Below, piece by piece: positions 44,702 to 53,491 of a stretch of DNA of 64,000 nt; positions within the stretch are counted from its first letter, which is position 1, and each line of letters begins with the position of its first letter. Origin of the DNA: CAYUVA01 sp964448115 [NCBI: uncultured bacterium] (GTDB lineage: Bacteria; CAYUVA01); the NCBI GenBank assembly GCA_964448115.1, contig CAYUVA010000016.1:1-64000 (forward strand), given 5' to 3'. The notes under the pieces were generated by a model. It was not told the DNA's origin. It worked only from the letters and a program-made list of their open reading frames with translations, and did not search any database. The position numbers were made by a program, and so were the translations under genes.

Positions 44702-46408
44702 TTGATCTTGGGAAAAGTAAAGCGAGATCTTCCACTGGTAGTCCAGAGCGACAATACCATCCTCGTCGAGGTTGACAATCCCCACTACGAGGGAGCCAGG
44801 GATGGCTTAAACCGCTTTGCTGAGCTAGTCAAAAGCCCGGAACACATACATACCTATCGCCTAACCCCCCTTTCATTGTGGAATGCAGCCTCGGCTGGTA
44901 TGACCGAAAAGCAGATCCTGGACTTCCTGGAGGAATATAATAAGTATGAGCTGCCCCCTATTATAAAGACCTTCATTGCAGACCATGTCCACCGCTATGG
45001 CAGGGTCAAGCTGGTAAAGTCAGATAACGGTGCGCTCCATCTGGTGGTCGATGATCCTGCCATCCTAATCGAGATGCTGCAAAGCGAGAAGGTTACACCT
45101 TATATTCGCAACCGCATCTCCGATCGCGAGATCGAGGTTGACCCCCATTTCAGAGGCTATCTTAAACAAGCCCTCATCAAGATAGGATACCCGGTCGAGG
45201 ATCTGGCAGGTTACACCAAGGGCGCACCATTAAAGATATCGCTCCGCAAAATGACACTTAGCGGTAAGCCATTCAACCTGAGGCATTACCAGAGAGATGC
45301 GGTTGCAGCATTCTATGCAGGTGGCTCGATAAAAGGGGGCAGTGGAGTGATCGTGCTTCCCTGCGGAGCGGGTAAGACCATGGTTGGGCTTGGTGTAATG
45401 GAAAAACTTCAAGCGCAGACCTTGATTCTAGCAACAACCACCGTGGCGGTTCGTCAATGGATCGAGGAGCTGCTCGATAAAACCACGCTAACCAAGCAAG
45501 ATATCGGTGAATATACCGGGGACAAAAAGCAAATCAAGCCTGTTACCATCAGCTCTTACCATATCCTGACTCACCGCAAGCGCAAGGAGCAAGGCTTTAA
45601 GCACTTCGAGATCTTCAATACCCGCGACTGGGGATTGATCATCTACGATGAGGTTCATATCGTGCCTGCACCCATATTCCGGATAACCGCGGAGATACAG
45701 ACCAGAAGAAGGCTAGGGCTCACCGCCACTTTAATCCGCGAGGATGGCAGGGAAGACGAGGTGTTCAGCTTAATAGGTCCCAAGCACTACGATGTTCCCT
45801 GGAAGGTGCTGGAGAGCCAGGGCTGGATAGCAAATGCCATCTGCCATGAAATAAGGATCTCGATGCCCACGGATACCCGTCTTGATTATGTTGCAGCCAG
45901 GAAGAAATCGAAGTTCCGCATCGCCAGCGAGAATATTAGAAAACTAACCTACATGCAGCACATAATCGAGAGACATCGTGGTGATAGAGTCCTGATCATC
46001 GGACAGTACATAGCTCAGCTCAAGGAGACAGCAAAGCTGCTCAAAGCGCCACTTATCACCGGAGCTACTCCAAATGCACGAAGAGAACAGCTTTATAATA
46101 GATTCAGACGCGGAGAGATAAGGCTACTAGTGGTCTCCAAGGTGGCAAACTTCGCCATCGACCTGCCGGATGCCAATGTTGCCATACAAATATCCGGCAC
46201 CTTTGGCTCCAGGCAGGAGGAGGCTCAACGGCTGGGGCGAGTGCTAAGACCGAAGTCGGATGCATCACCCGCCTATTTCTACACCCTGGTATCGAAGGAC
46301 ACTACCGAACAGCAGTTTGCGATGAAAAGACAGCTCTTTCTTACCGAACAGGGATACAAGTACCTGATAATGGATGAGAATCAATTCATGGAATGTCAAA
46401 AACAATAG
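44702..46408 (+). CDS. XPB/Ssl2-type DNA helicase
   Basis: A 568-residue superfamily 2 helicase. Walker A is PCGAGKTMVGLGVM (about residue 220), the DEAD-box variant is DEVH in IIYDEVHIVP (about 316), and LGLTATLIREDGRED is motif III with the XPB RED signature. The C-terminal RecA domain has GATPNARREQLYNRF and RLGRVLRPK. The N-terminal 190 residues form the XPB damage-recognition-like domain. Translation starts at TTG (44702); GAGG lies about 11 bases upstream and no ATG fits. Bacterial XPB homologues accompany a helicase-associated protein, here the next gene 6 bases away. A repair role is inferred by analogy. Confidence 0.92.
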   Translation: MILGKVKRDLPLVVQSDNTILVEVDNPHYEGARDGLNRFAELVKSPEHIHTYRLTPLSLWNAASAGMTEKQILDFLEEYNKYELPPIIKTFIADHVHRYGRVKLVKSDNGALHLVVDDPAILIEMLQSEKVTPYIRNRISDREIEVDPHFRGYLKQALIKIGYPVEDLAGYTKGAPLKISLRKMTLSGKPFNLRHYQRDAVAAFYAGGSIKGGSGVIVLPCGAGKTMVGLGVMEKLQAQTLILATTTVAVRQWIEELLDKTTLTKQDIGEYTGDKKQIKPVTISSYHILTHRKRKEQGFKHFEIFNTRDWGLIIYDEVHIVPAPIFRITAEIQTRRRLGLTATLIREDGREDEVFSLIGPKHYDVPWKVLESQGWIANAICHEIRISMPTDTRLDYVAARKKSKFRIASENIRKLTYMQHIIERHRGDRVLIIGQYIAQLKETAKLLKAPLITGATPNARREQLYNRFRRGEIRLLVVSKVANFAIDLPDANVAIQISGTFGSRQEEAQRLGRVLRPKSDASPAYFYTLVSKDTTEQQFAMKRQLFLTEQGYKYLIMDENQFMECQKQ

Positions 46409-46414
46409 AATGCT

Positions 46415-48715
46415 ATGATTGAATATTTTCATAAATTAAACAGACAACAGCTCATCAAGATCGCAGCCAACTGGGGGATCGAGGATGTCGATGCCTCGGA
46501 TAACGATGAAAAAATAATCAGGAGGCTACAATGCATCCTAAAGGATCCAAAGGCTTTTAATTATATCCTGACAAGGTTGCCGGAAAGCTATCAAGATACG
46601 ATCGCTTATATAATCGGCAACGGGAACCAGGTACTATACGAGGAGCTACTCTGGAATCACTTCAAGGGAGACGAGGGGAGCTTTAGCGAGTTCGAGGAGG
46701 CAAATCAAAGGTTTTCACTAGCTTTTCGCCAGGAGTTGCAAAGCAGAAACGATGTTTATCCCTATTACCTTGTCCCCAAGGAGGTAGCAAGACATATCAA
46801 GCTCCCGGAAAAGTATATGAACCTGCTCGGTTTTTTTCTCCAGATAGCTCCCTTGAGCATCCTCAGAAATATCATATCCCACATCCCGGGCGCCGAGTTC
46901 ACTACTAACAACAAGTTGCTACTAGCAAAGCAAATCAAGTCATACCTGCTCAATCCAACCACGCTTCGTGAATTCATATTGCAACTTCCGGCCACTGAAA
47001 GAATGGTGGTGGAGATCCTGGTCAAGCATGATGGCACAATCAAGGTCGAACAGGTGCATACCCTGTGTACTCAACAGGGAATTGCAAAAGGGCACTGCGA
47101 ATCAGCTATTCAGCAGCTAGCTTATGTAAAAAGTATCCTTTTCATCGCTGAAAGCGCTTCTAAAGGCTCCCATAGTCAAAAATATCTTGTTCTTCCAAAA
47201 GATATAATGAGTATTATCAAGGAAGGCTTTGCGGAAAAAAACTCTCTTAACATGCCGATCAAGATACCGTTGGATGAGGTTGAGCTTAAGGAATATCAAG
47301 CTTGGGATAAATTCGAGATCCTGCAGGATCTCATGACGCTTATTGGACTGGTAAATGCCCAGGAACCAGCGCCACTCAAGGTCGGTGGCTTGAACAAGAC
47401 TTTTCTGAAGCAGGTCAAACCGCTGCTCAGGGTTTCTGATGATCAACATTACATCTCTTTTCTGGAGATCTTCGCTGTGGATGGAGGATTTATGAAGATC
47501 CAAGGGGGAAGGTTTCGGGTCGAGAGCTCCAAGCTGGCTCTGTTCGAGGATAAAGTAACTTTATATCAGCTTATGTTCCAGAAGTGGCTAACAAGTTACA
47601 ACTGGAACGAGATCTACGCCAATCCTGACATACGAAACATCACTAACCGTAACCTGACCCAACACACGGTGATGGAGATAAGAAGCATAATCCTCGACCT
47701 TATTTCAAAGCTATCCAAGGACTTTTACTACATCTACAATGCCTGGATCAGCAAGTACATATATCCAGTTAAGCGTTTGGAGGATCTGATGCAGGATGCC
47801 ACCATCCTCCCCCAGGCGCGTAGCAATCCCAAGGTCTCACTGAGCAGGGTACTTACTAACCTCTTCGAGGGCGTACTGGTCTGGATGGGGGTCATCGGTA
47901 AGGGCATTACACAACGAAATGTCTCCGTATTCGCATTGACCGAGCTGGGGGACGCTATAATCAGCGATGACTTTAAGGCTGCGGTTGAAAAACTTCCTCA
48001 ACATGGCTTTGTTGATACCTTCACTCCCCAGCCCAATATGGAGATCATGGCTCCCTTGGAGATCGAGCCGAAGATATTTTTTATGCTTTGTAAGATCGCT
48101 GAGCTAAAGTCTGCCAGTGAGGTCTTCATCTTCGAGCTAAATCGCCATACGCTGATGAATGCTCTCAAAAGCGGAATCAATGGTGAGAGAATACTTGATT
48201 TTCTTCATAAGCATAGCACGATACCGCTTCCTGAAAATACCGAGGTTCTGGTTAAAGAGGTAGCAGGAAGATATGGCGAGATCAGCATTATCCCTACTGC
48301 CTCCATCATCAAGGCTAGTGATCCGATGATAATAGAGGAGATAATGGTGCAAGGTGAGTTTGCCAAGAAAATAAAAATGCGTCTTGGAGAAGACATTGCT
48401 CTGCTGAAAGGAAATCAGGACTTCGAGGAGTTAATTCACAGCCTGGAAGAGGCAGGCTATCATCCCAGATTGGTTGATGATCATCACTCGAAAAGAAGTA
48501 AGACTAACCAAGTAAATCTGACCGATGAGGAGACAAAAGAGATAATCAAGTCCTTGGAGATTCTTAAATATATCTCCAAGGAGCTTAAGATAGATGCCCA
48601 TGCAAAGGAGATCGATGGGTTGATGAACAAGCTGAATAAGAGCCTCATCTACGAGATAAACGACGAGATCGCAACCATCACTAACCTGCTTAAGGTCTTT
48701 CTGTTTAAGGAGTAG
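46415..48715 (+). CDS. Large helicase-associated protein, partner of XPB
   Basis: A 766-residue mainly helical protein. Its position directly behind the XPB gene and its length match the helicase-associated-domain proteins paired with XPB in Actinobacteriota and several other phyla. It has no P-loop or nuclease motif. Features visible: a winged-helix-like region (about 180-240), a beta-rich segment near 590-640, and a coiled, charged C-terminal helix region (EIIKSLEILKYISKELKID). It probably binds or regulates the helicase. The end overlaps the convergent lipoprotein gene by 11 bases. Confidence 0.75.
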   Translation: MIEYFHKLNRQQLIKIAANWGIEDVDASDNDEKIIRRLQCILKDPKAFNYILTRLPESYQDTIAYIIGNGNQVLYEELLWNHFKGDEGSFSEFEEANQRFSLAFRQELQSRNDVYPYYLVPKEVARHIKLPEKYMNLLGFFLQIAPLSILRNIISHIPGAEFTTNNKLLLAKQIKSYLLNPTTLREFILQLPATERMVVEILVKHDGTIKVEQVHTLCTQQGIAKGHCESAIQQLAYVKSILFIAESASKGSHSQKYLVLPKDIMSIIKEGFAEKNSLNMPIKIPLDEVELKEYQAWDKFEILQDLMTLIGLVNAQEPAPLKVGGLNKTFLKQVKPLLRVSDDQHYISFLEIFAVDGGFMKIQGGRFRVESSKLALFEDKVTLYQLMFQKWLTSYNWNEIYANPDIRNITNRNLTQHTVMEIRSIILDLISKLSKDFYYIYNAWISKYIYPVKRLEDLMQDATILPQARSNPKVSLSRVLTNLFEGVLVWMGVIGKGITQRNVSVFALTELGDAIISDDFKAAVEKLPQHGFVDTFTPQPNMEIMAPLEIEPKIFFMLCKIAELKSASEVFIFELNRHTLMNALKSGINGERILDFLHKHSTIPLPENTEVLVKEVAGRYGEISIIPTASIIKASDPMIIEEIMVQGEFAKKIKMRLGEDIALLKGNQDFEELIHSLEEAGYHPRLVDDHHSKRSKTNQVNLTDEETKEIIKSLEILKYISKELKIDAHAKEIDGLMNKLNKSLIYEINDEIATITNLLKVFLFKE

Positions 48716-49613
48716 CTGTTACTATCACAGGTCCGCTTAAGGCATGTAGGTTCATCTCAAAATCATCAACTGTAATAAAGTAACTGCCCGGTCGTGTGAT
48801 CTTATTGTCCTTTAAGGTGATCGAACCTTTGGAATCTGTGTCGAATTTAATGGAATGCAAGGTGAGCATTTTTATCTGATCCCAAACCTTCTGGCCGGTA
48901 TTTGAATCAAGAATGCTTATATCAACGGTTTGGCTGTATTCTTCTGCAATATTGTTGAATCTATCTAAGGCTCGAATGGTTATATTAAAAGGCTCACCAA
49001 CCAAAAGCTTCAAAGGTGTACCTATCTCCAGCCTGTGAATTTGGGTTGGCTTGACGATCACGGTAAGATCGCCCTTTACCCTCTTATACTGTCCATCACC
49101 GTTGGCATCAGTCAACAGTATGAATTCATAAACGCCTGCTGAGGTCGGTATTGGAAAGTAACTCGTGTCATAAATATCGGCACCAAGGTATATATAGAGT
49201 TTCTCACCTTCCATCAGCTCGCGATCCTGTAATATGAAGCAAGCTGCTGTATAATCGGCATTATCGTAAACCCTGAAGAAATAAGGCTCAAACCTCGCCT
49301 TTTCCTCTACCTCGATCTCAGTCAAGCCAGGCTTCTTTACGGTCTCAAACAAGAAGGGATACTGGAGGTCTAGCTTGTTATAGTATTCATCGCTGAGCCT
49401 AACAATGATCCTCCCGCCGCGTTTAATTCCCCCCTCTCCAACGGTGTAGTCTATCCTCCAGAATCCCTGCTCCCCGGCAGTTATCTCCTTTTCCCCCCAA
49501 AGCTTTACGCTTCCGGAGCCGTCCCGTGGATTGTCCTGTTTGCTGTTGCAGGCTAGTATAAATAATGAAAGTATGAAAAATAATATTTCCAATTTATAAA
49601 TTATATTTATCAT
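48705..49613 (-). CDS. Lipoprotein with Ig-like beta domains
   Basis: A 302-residue lipoprotein. The N-terminus is a hydrophobic helix ending in ILACNSK, a plausible lipobox with Cys22. The remainder is beta-rich: a first domain with TAGEQGFWRIDYTVGEGGI and an EVEEKARFEPYFF turn, then an EFILLTDANGDGQY calcium-loop-like stretch, then a domain with VGEPFNITIRALDRFNNIAEEY, typical of Ig-like or invasin-type repeats. It is the last gene of the minus-strand run of tRNA-His, hisS and the ammonia-lyase gene, 15 bases after the latter. The role is unknown. Confidence 0.78.
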   Translation of the reverse strand: MINIIYKLEILFFILSLFILACNSKQDNPRDGSGSVKLWGEKEITAGEQGFWRIDYTVGEGGIKRGGRIIVRLSDEYYNKLDLQYPFLFETVKKPGLTEIEVEEKARFEPYFFRVYDNADYTAACFILQDRELMEGEKLYIYLGADIYDTSYFPIPTSAGVYEFILLTDANGDGQYKRVKGDLTVIVKPTQIHRLEIGTPLKLLVGEPFNITIRALDRFNNIAEEYSQTVDISILDSNTGQKVWDQIKMLTLHSIKFDTDSKGSITLKDNKITRPGSYFITVDDFEMNLHALSGPVIVTATP

Positions 49614-49628
49614 TTTATAAAAAGTAAG

Positions 49629-51602
49629 TTAGAATCTGTTAAAGTAGCCCTTTAATAAAACTATCATCCTTGATTCCACGACTGCCCTGAGCATCTTATC
49701 AATCATCTGGTAGGGCGGATTGGCTATGAAATCGATATCAGAATCGATAAACGGGATACCTAGTCCATCCTTTTTATCACGAATAAAGGCAAGGACCTTC
49801 CTGATCGCCAGGCTCGCTTCTCCTCTATCACCGGGATCATGTAAGCTCTTGTATCTTTTCCATCGTTCATCATCACCCAACACTTGCTTTAGCTTTTCAG
49901 CATAAGTAGTTCTGAACTCCAGCGCCTGTAAGGAACAGATAAGCTCCACCGAAAGAGTTTTTGCCGTGTTGAAGATAACCTGTCTCAGGTGCCTGGCTGC
50001 ATTGGTCGCCATTGCAACATGATCCTCAGTGTTAGCCGAGGTAGGTATCGAATCGACCGAAGATGGGTGGGAAAGCACCTTGTTTTCTGCCACCAACGAT
50101 GCAGCTAAGTACTGGAAGATCATGAACCCAGAGTTTATGCCACCAGCCTCTCCGGCGAGATTTGCCGGCAGCCCGCGATTATGATCGGGGTCCAAAAGCA
50201 GTTGCACTCGCCGCTCTGAGATATTTGCAAGCTCGGAGACCGCAATCTTGAGATAATCGGCTGCCATACCGATCTGCTCACCATGGAAATTGGCTCCAGA
50301 ATAGACCTGCCAATTACAGACCGGTTCATTCATTCTTTTATCCAGGGGGTCATAATCGGTCATATCAGCTAATATAATAGGATTGTCCGTAACCGAGTTT
50401 ATCTCCACCTCGATGATCTCCCTGGCATGTCTGGCTGCGGTCAAACATGATCCATGAACCTGGGGCATGGCTCTAACCGAGTAATCATCTTGTACCTGAA
50501 AGGCAGTAGCGCTGCGGTTCACCAGACCACTTCCCTCAACAAGGCTCGTTATCTCGGCAGCGCAATCGACCTGTCCTTTATGGGGTCGAAGTCCGTGCAG
50601 CGAGGACTCTAAAGAACGGGTAATTCCACCGATCGCTTGCAGGGTAATGGCACCTGCCAGGTTGGCGTGATGAATAAGCCGAAGGCTATCGAATACTGCA
50701 ATTGCTGTTATGGCAGTGCATACCGCGGTGCCATTGGTCAGGGCAATCCCTTCCTTTGGAGCTAGCTTAGGTAAAAGGACTTCTTTATACTTGTCTGGGT
50801 GCTTATAAGATAAATTTTTTAGGTAATCGGGAGGTTGCAGATGGTTTAAGCCTACCCGTCGCAGAGCCTCGCCACCGGGCATTGTTGCTCCACGGCGCTC
50901 CTTTGCATCATCCCAGGTGGCTCCAGGATATAACGGATAATCCCCTTCCACCCAAGCCTCACCAAGCCCTAAAATAACCAAACCGATGTGCGACAATGGA
51001 CAAAGATCGCCTGATGAACCAACGCTCCCTTGGGATGGAACCCAAGGATGGACTCGACGGTTAAGCATATCGGCAAGCATCTTTATAAGCTGTACTCTCA
51101 CACCAGAATATCCGTAAATGAAGGTCTGCAAGCGTAGCAGCATGGCAGCCCGCACTACCTCGGTTGGCAAAGCCGGGCCAGTGCCCACGGCATGGCTCAA
51201 TATCAGGTTCTCCGAGATGCGACAGGCATCCAAATAGCTCTCCAGCGGTTTATCGCGGTTATTGCCGAAGCCGGTATTTACCCCGTATATCAGATTGAGT
51301 CGGTTGGACCGTTTTATCTCCTCATAATCCTTCTCATCTTTTTCCTTAAGTTTATCTAGTTTCAGGGCAACTTTTTGTCCCTTAAGTACAGCCTTGTGGA
51401 TATATTCTGCACTATGCTTGCAAAGCTCAAGGCTATCAGGGTCCAATGCAACAGCAGCGATAATGCCATCATCATCACCGCTGCTGACCGCGATAAGCTT
51501 CTCAAGGGTGAGTCTCGATTCGGGCTTGTGGCTTATAATGATCGGATTATCTATGCTAACTCCATTGATCATCAGTGTGCTTGGAGCTTTGGTCGAACTC
51601 AT
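49629..51602 (-). CDS. hutH: Histidine ammonia-lyase family enzyme with Ser-Ser-Gly MIO triad
   Basis: A 657-residue aromatic amino-acid lyase, longer than the usual 510 because of insertions near 80-100 and 260-290. The reactive MIO site is Ser196-Ser197-Gly198 in GSVGSSGDLCPLSH, where nearly all relatives have Ala-Ser-Gly. YGVNTGFG, QDDYSVRAMPQVHG, NSVTDNPI, GGINSGFMIFQ and HPSSVDSIPTSANTEDHV are HutH-like. The selectivity pair is Ser136-His137 (LILSHAVG), as in histidine lyases rather than the HL or FL of tyrosine/phenylalanine enzymes. It begins 12 bases after hisS ends. Histidine is the likeliest substrate, but a MIO aminomutase is possible. No other hut gene is nearby. Confidence 0.85.
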   Translation of the reverse strand: MSSTKAPSTLMINGVSIDNPIIISHKPESRLTLEKLIAVSSGDDDGIIAAVALDPDSLELCKHSAEYIHKAVLKGQKVALKLDKLKEKDEKDYEEIKRSNRLNLIYGVNTGFGNNRDKPLESYLDACRISENLILSHAVGTGPALPTEVVRAAMLLRLQTFIYGYSGVRVQLIKMLADMLNRRVHPWVPSQGSVGSSGDLCPLSHIGLVILGLGEAWVEGDYPLYPGATWDDAKERRGATMPGGEALRRVGLNHLQPPDYLKNLSYKHPDKYKEVLLPKLAPKEGIALTNGTAVCTAITAIAVFDSLRLIHHANLAGAITLQAIGGITRSLESSLHGLRPHKGQVDCAAEITSLVEGSGLVNRSATAFQVQDDYSVRAMPQVHGSCLTAARHAREIIEVEINSVTDNPIILADMTDYDPLDKRMNEPVCNWQVYSGANFHGEQIGMAADYLKIAVSELANISERRVQLLLDPDHNRGLPANLAGEAGGINSGFMIFQYLAASLVAENKVLSHPSSVDSIPTSANTEDHVAMATNAARHLRQVIFNTAKTLSVELICSLQALEFRTTYAEKLKQVLGDDERWKRYKSLHDPGDRGEASLAIRKVLAFIRDKKDGLGIPFIDSDIDFIANPPYQMIDKMLRAVVESRMIVLLKGYFNRF

Positions 51603-51614
51603 GATTCCTTCCCA

Positions 51615-53111
51615 TCACTCATAGCGTTCAAGTATCCGCCTTACCTGCTTGACCATCTCTGCTTGTGGAACTGAGATCTGTGAGGGCTGTTGTTTAAGCC
51701 ATTGATCTCGATCCTTGATCTCTTGAGACAATATTCTGCCTAATTGCAAATCTTTTATGGTAACCTTGCCTGCCTCGAATTCATTCGAGCCGGCGATGAC
51801 CACGGCAACCAGGTCTCTTTGATCTGCATATTTAAGTTGTTTTACGAATCCGCCGGAACCGATGTACATCTCAGCACATATCCCGGCTCTGCGCAGTTCA
51901 AAGGTCATCTTAGCGTAATCAGCGAGCCTCTCCCTATCCATCACGGTAACTAAAACAGGCTTGCTTTCTTTTGTTTGGTTGAATCTATCAAGAGTCATAA
52001 GCGCAGCAATAAGCCGATCCACTCCGATCGATGCGCCGGTAGCTGGCACCTTCTGTCCGGTAAAGCGCTGTACGAGATTATCATATCTTCCACCGCCGCC
52101 CACGCTACCGAATTGCTTTTTCTCTCCCTTTTCATCGACCACATCAAAGCAAAGCCGAGCCTCGAAAACAGCTCCCGTGTAGTAATCAAGCCCACGGACA
52201 ATGCTGGGATCGTAGATCACCTTATCTTCGCCATAACCAGTGGCTTCAAGCAGTTCATCTATCTGTGCAAGTTCCTGCAATCCCTCTCCCCCCACCTTGG
52301 AACCAGCGATCAACGGCTCTAGGCTCGCTATGAACGCCTTGCGTGAAGAGACATCTGCTCTAAGGTAAGCAATAACCTTATCGATCTGCTCGGTAGAAAG
52401 TCCGGCTCCTGGTGTAAAATCACCCGATTCATCGAGCCTACCCTTGCCGAGAAGCTCCATCACTCCATCAAGTCCGAGTCGATCCAACTTATCCATGGAG
52501 CGCATCACCGAAAGCCCCAAACTGGTAAGATCCCCTTGTGCATCCAGTCCTTTTATACCGGCTGCTTCCAGAACCCCATTGAGTATCTTCCGATTGTTGA
52601 CAGCGATTATATATTGATCGCTGGTCAGCCCAAGCTTAGCGAATGCATCGGATAAGACACAGCATACCTCTGCATCGGCTGCCGGTGATCTTGTACCAAC
52701 GCTGTCAATATCGAATTGTATGAACTCGCGAAACCGGCCAGGACCCGGTTTCTCCAGACGCCACACCGGGCTTACCTGATAGCGACGAAACGGCTTGGGG
52801 ATCTTTAAATAATTTGCTGCAACCATGCGAGAAAGTGGTGCTGTGAGATCATAGCGTAATGCTATCCATTCATCGCTATCGTCCTTGAACGAGAAAATGC
52901 CACCTTCGGGAGTATCGCTTTCTGGCAGGTATTTACCGAGCACTTCTACATACTCGATAGCGGGTGTGTCGTAAGGTACGAAGCCATAAAGCTCATAGAC
53001 GGTGCGAATGCTTTCTATTATCTCTCGACGGAGGATCAATTCTTGGGGGGTTATATCCCTGAAGCCCTTGGGAAGTCGTGGAACTGGTCTCGATTCCTTT
53101 TGAGAACTCAA
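51615..53111 (-). CDS. hisS: Histidyl-tRNA synthetase, alphaproteobacterial/eukaryotic-type signature
   Basis: A 498-residue class II synthetase. Motif 1 region: PRLPKGFRDITPQE and TPAIEYVEVLG. The sequence has LRYDLTAPLSR (residue about 85-95) and YQVSPVWRLEKPGPGRFREF (about 111-130), the pattern of eukaryotic and alphaproteobacterial enzymes rather than the LRPEGTA pattern of most bacteria. RGLDYYTGAVFEA and GGGGRYDNLV are the histidine-specific motifs. An internal insertion near 170-270 lengthens it. The anticodon domain is intact (GIYIGSG-like and VIAGSNEFEAGKV). The tRNA-His gene lies 72 bases upstream on the same strand. Confidence 0.93.
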   Translation of the reverse strand: MSSQKESRPVPRLPKGFRDITPQELILRREIIESIRTVYELYGFVPYDTPAIEYVEVLGKYLPESDTPEGGIFSFKDDSDEWIALRYDLTAPLSRMVAANYLKIPKPFRRYQVSPVWRLEKPGPGRFREFIQFDIDSVGTRSPAADAEVCCVLSDAFAKLGLTSDQYIIAVNNRKILNGVLEAAGIKGLDAQGDLTSLGLSVMRSMDKLDRLGLDGVMELLGKGRLDESGDFTPGAGLSTEQIDKVIAYLRADVSSRKAFIASLEPLIAGSKVGGEGLQELAQIDELLEATGYGEDKVIYDPSIVRGLDYYTGAVFEARLCFDVVDEKGEKKQFGSVGGGGRYDNLVQRFTGQKVPATGASIGVDRLIAALMTLDRFNQTKESKPVLVTVMDRERLADYAKMTFELRRAGICAEMYIGSGGFVKQLKYADQRDLVAVVIAGSNEFEAGKVTIKDLQLGRILSQEIKDRDQWLKQQPSQISVPQAEMVKQVRRILERYE

Positions 53112-53182
53112 CTGTTTACCTCAGATCATTGGCTATGGTTTGGTCAACATGCTCGTTGTATGATACAAGCACTTTATTTCAT

Positions 53183-53255
53183 ACAGCCGGGGGGATTCGA
53201 ACCCACGACCTCCTGATCCACAGTCAGGCGCTCTGACCAACTGAGCTACGGCTGC
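53183..53255 (-). tRNA. tRNA-His (GTG anticodon), lacks G-1 and has A73
   Basis: On the minus strand the 73 bases fold as a cloverleaf: acceptor GCAGCCG with CGGCTGT (G1 faces U72), D-arm GCTC/GAGC with loop AGTTGGTCA, anticodon stem CCTGA/TCAGG with loop CTGTGGA (anticodon GTG, histidine), and a T-arm with TTCGAAT. Position 50-64 is T-C, a mismatch. The discriminator is A73, CCA is not encoded, and the base at -1 (53256) reads C, not the G that most bacteria encode to pair with C73. Confidence 0.9.
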
Positions 53256-53388
53256 GTTCTCTATTATCATTTACAGAGAATTGAACAAATTGCAAGGGGT
53301 GGCAACCCGCTTAGTTCATTCATCTTTTGGATCACCGGTGATCCAGTTGTGCATGTAAGAATTCGTGTTGCCACTTCTTGGCTAAAAG

Positions 53389-53460
53389 ACTGGATTCCCG
53401 CCAGAGTTTACCCCGCACTTGATGCGGGGCGGGAATGACAGAAGGGGAGGCGGGAATGAC
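53389..53460. repeat. Dispersed intergenic palindromic element, copy B
   Basis: The stretch from ACTGGATTCCCGCC to CGGGAATGACA (53389-53440) is the near-identical inverted copy of the element at 40023-40076; a further GGCGGGAATGACA follows to about 53460. It includes the CCCCGCA / TGCGGGG hairpin. It lies between the tRNA-His and HEAT-repeat genes and contains no gene. Confidence 0.85.
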
Positions 53461-53491
53461 AAGATCTTCAAGCTATATCGATTGTTTTGTA

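Noticed and set aside
49629-51602. Phenylalanine or tyrosine ammonia-lyase
   Set aside because: The selectivity position reads Ser-His as in histidine lyases, not Phe-Leu or His-Leu, and the flanking motifs are HutH-like. Not excluded, but less likely.
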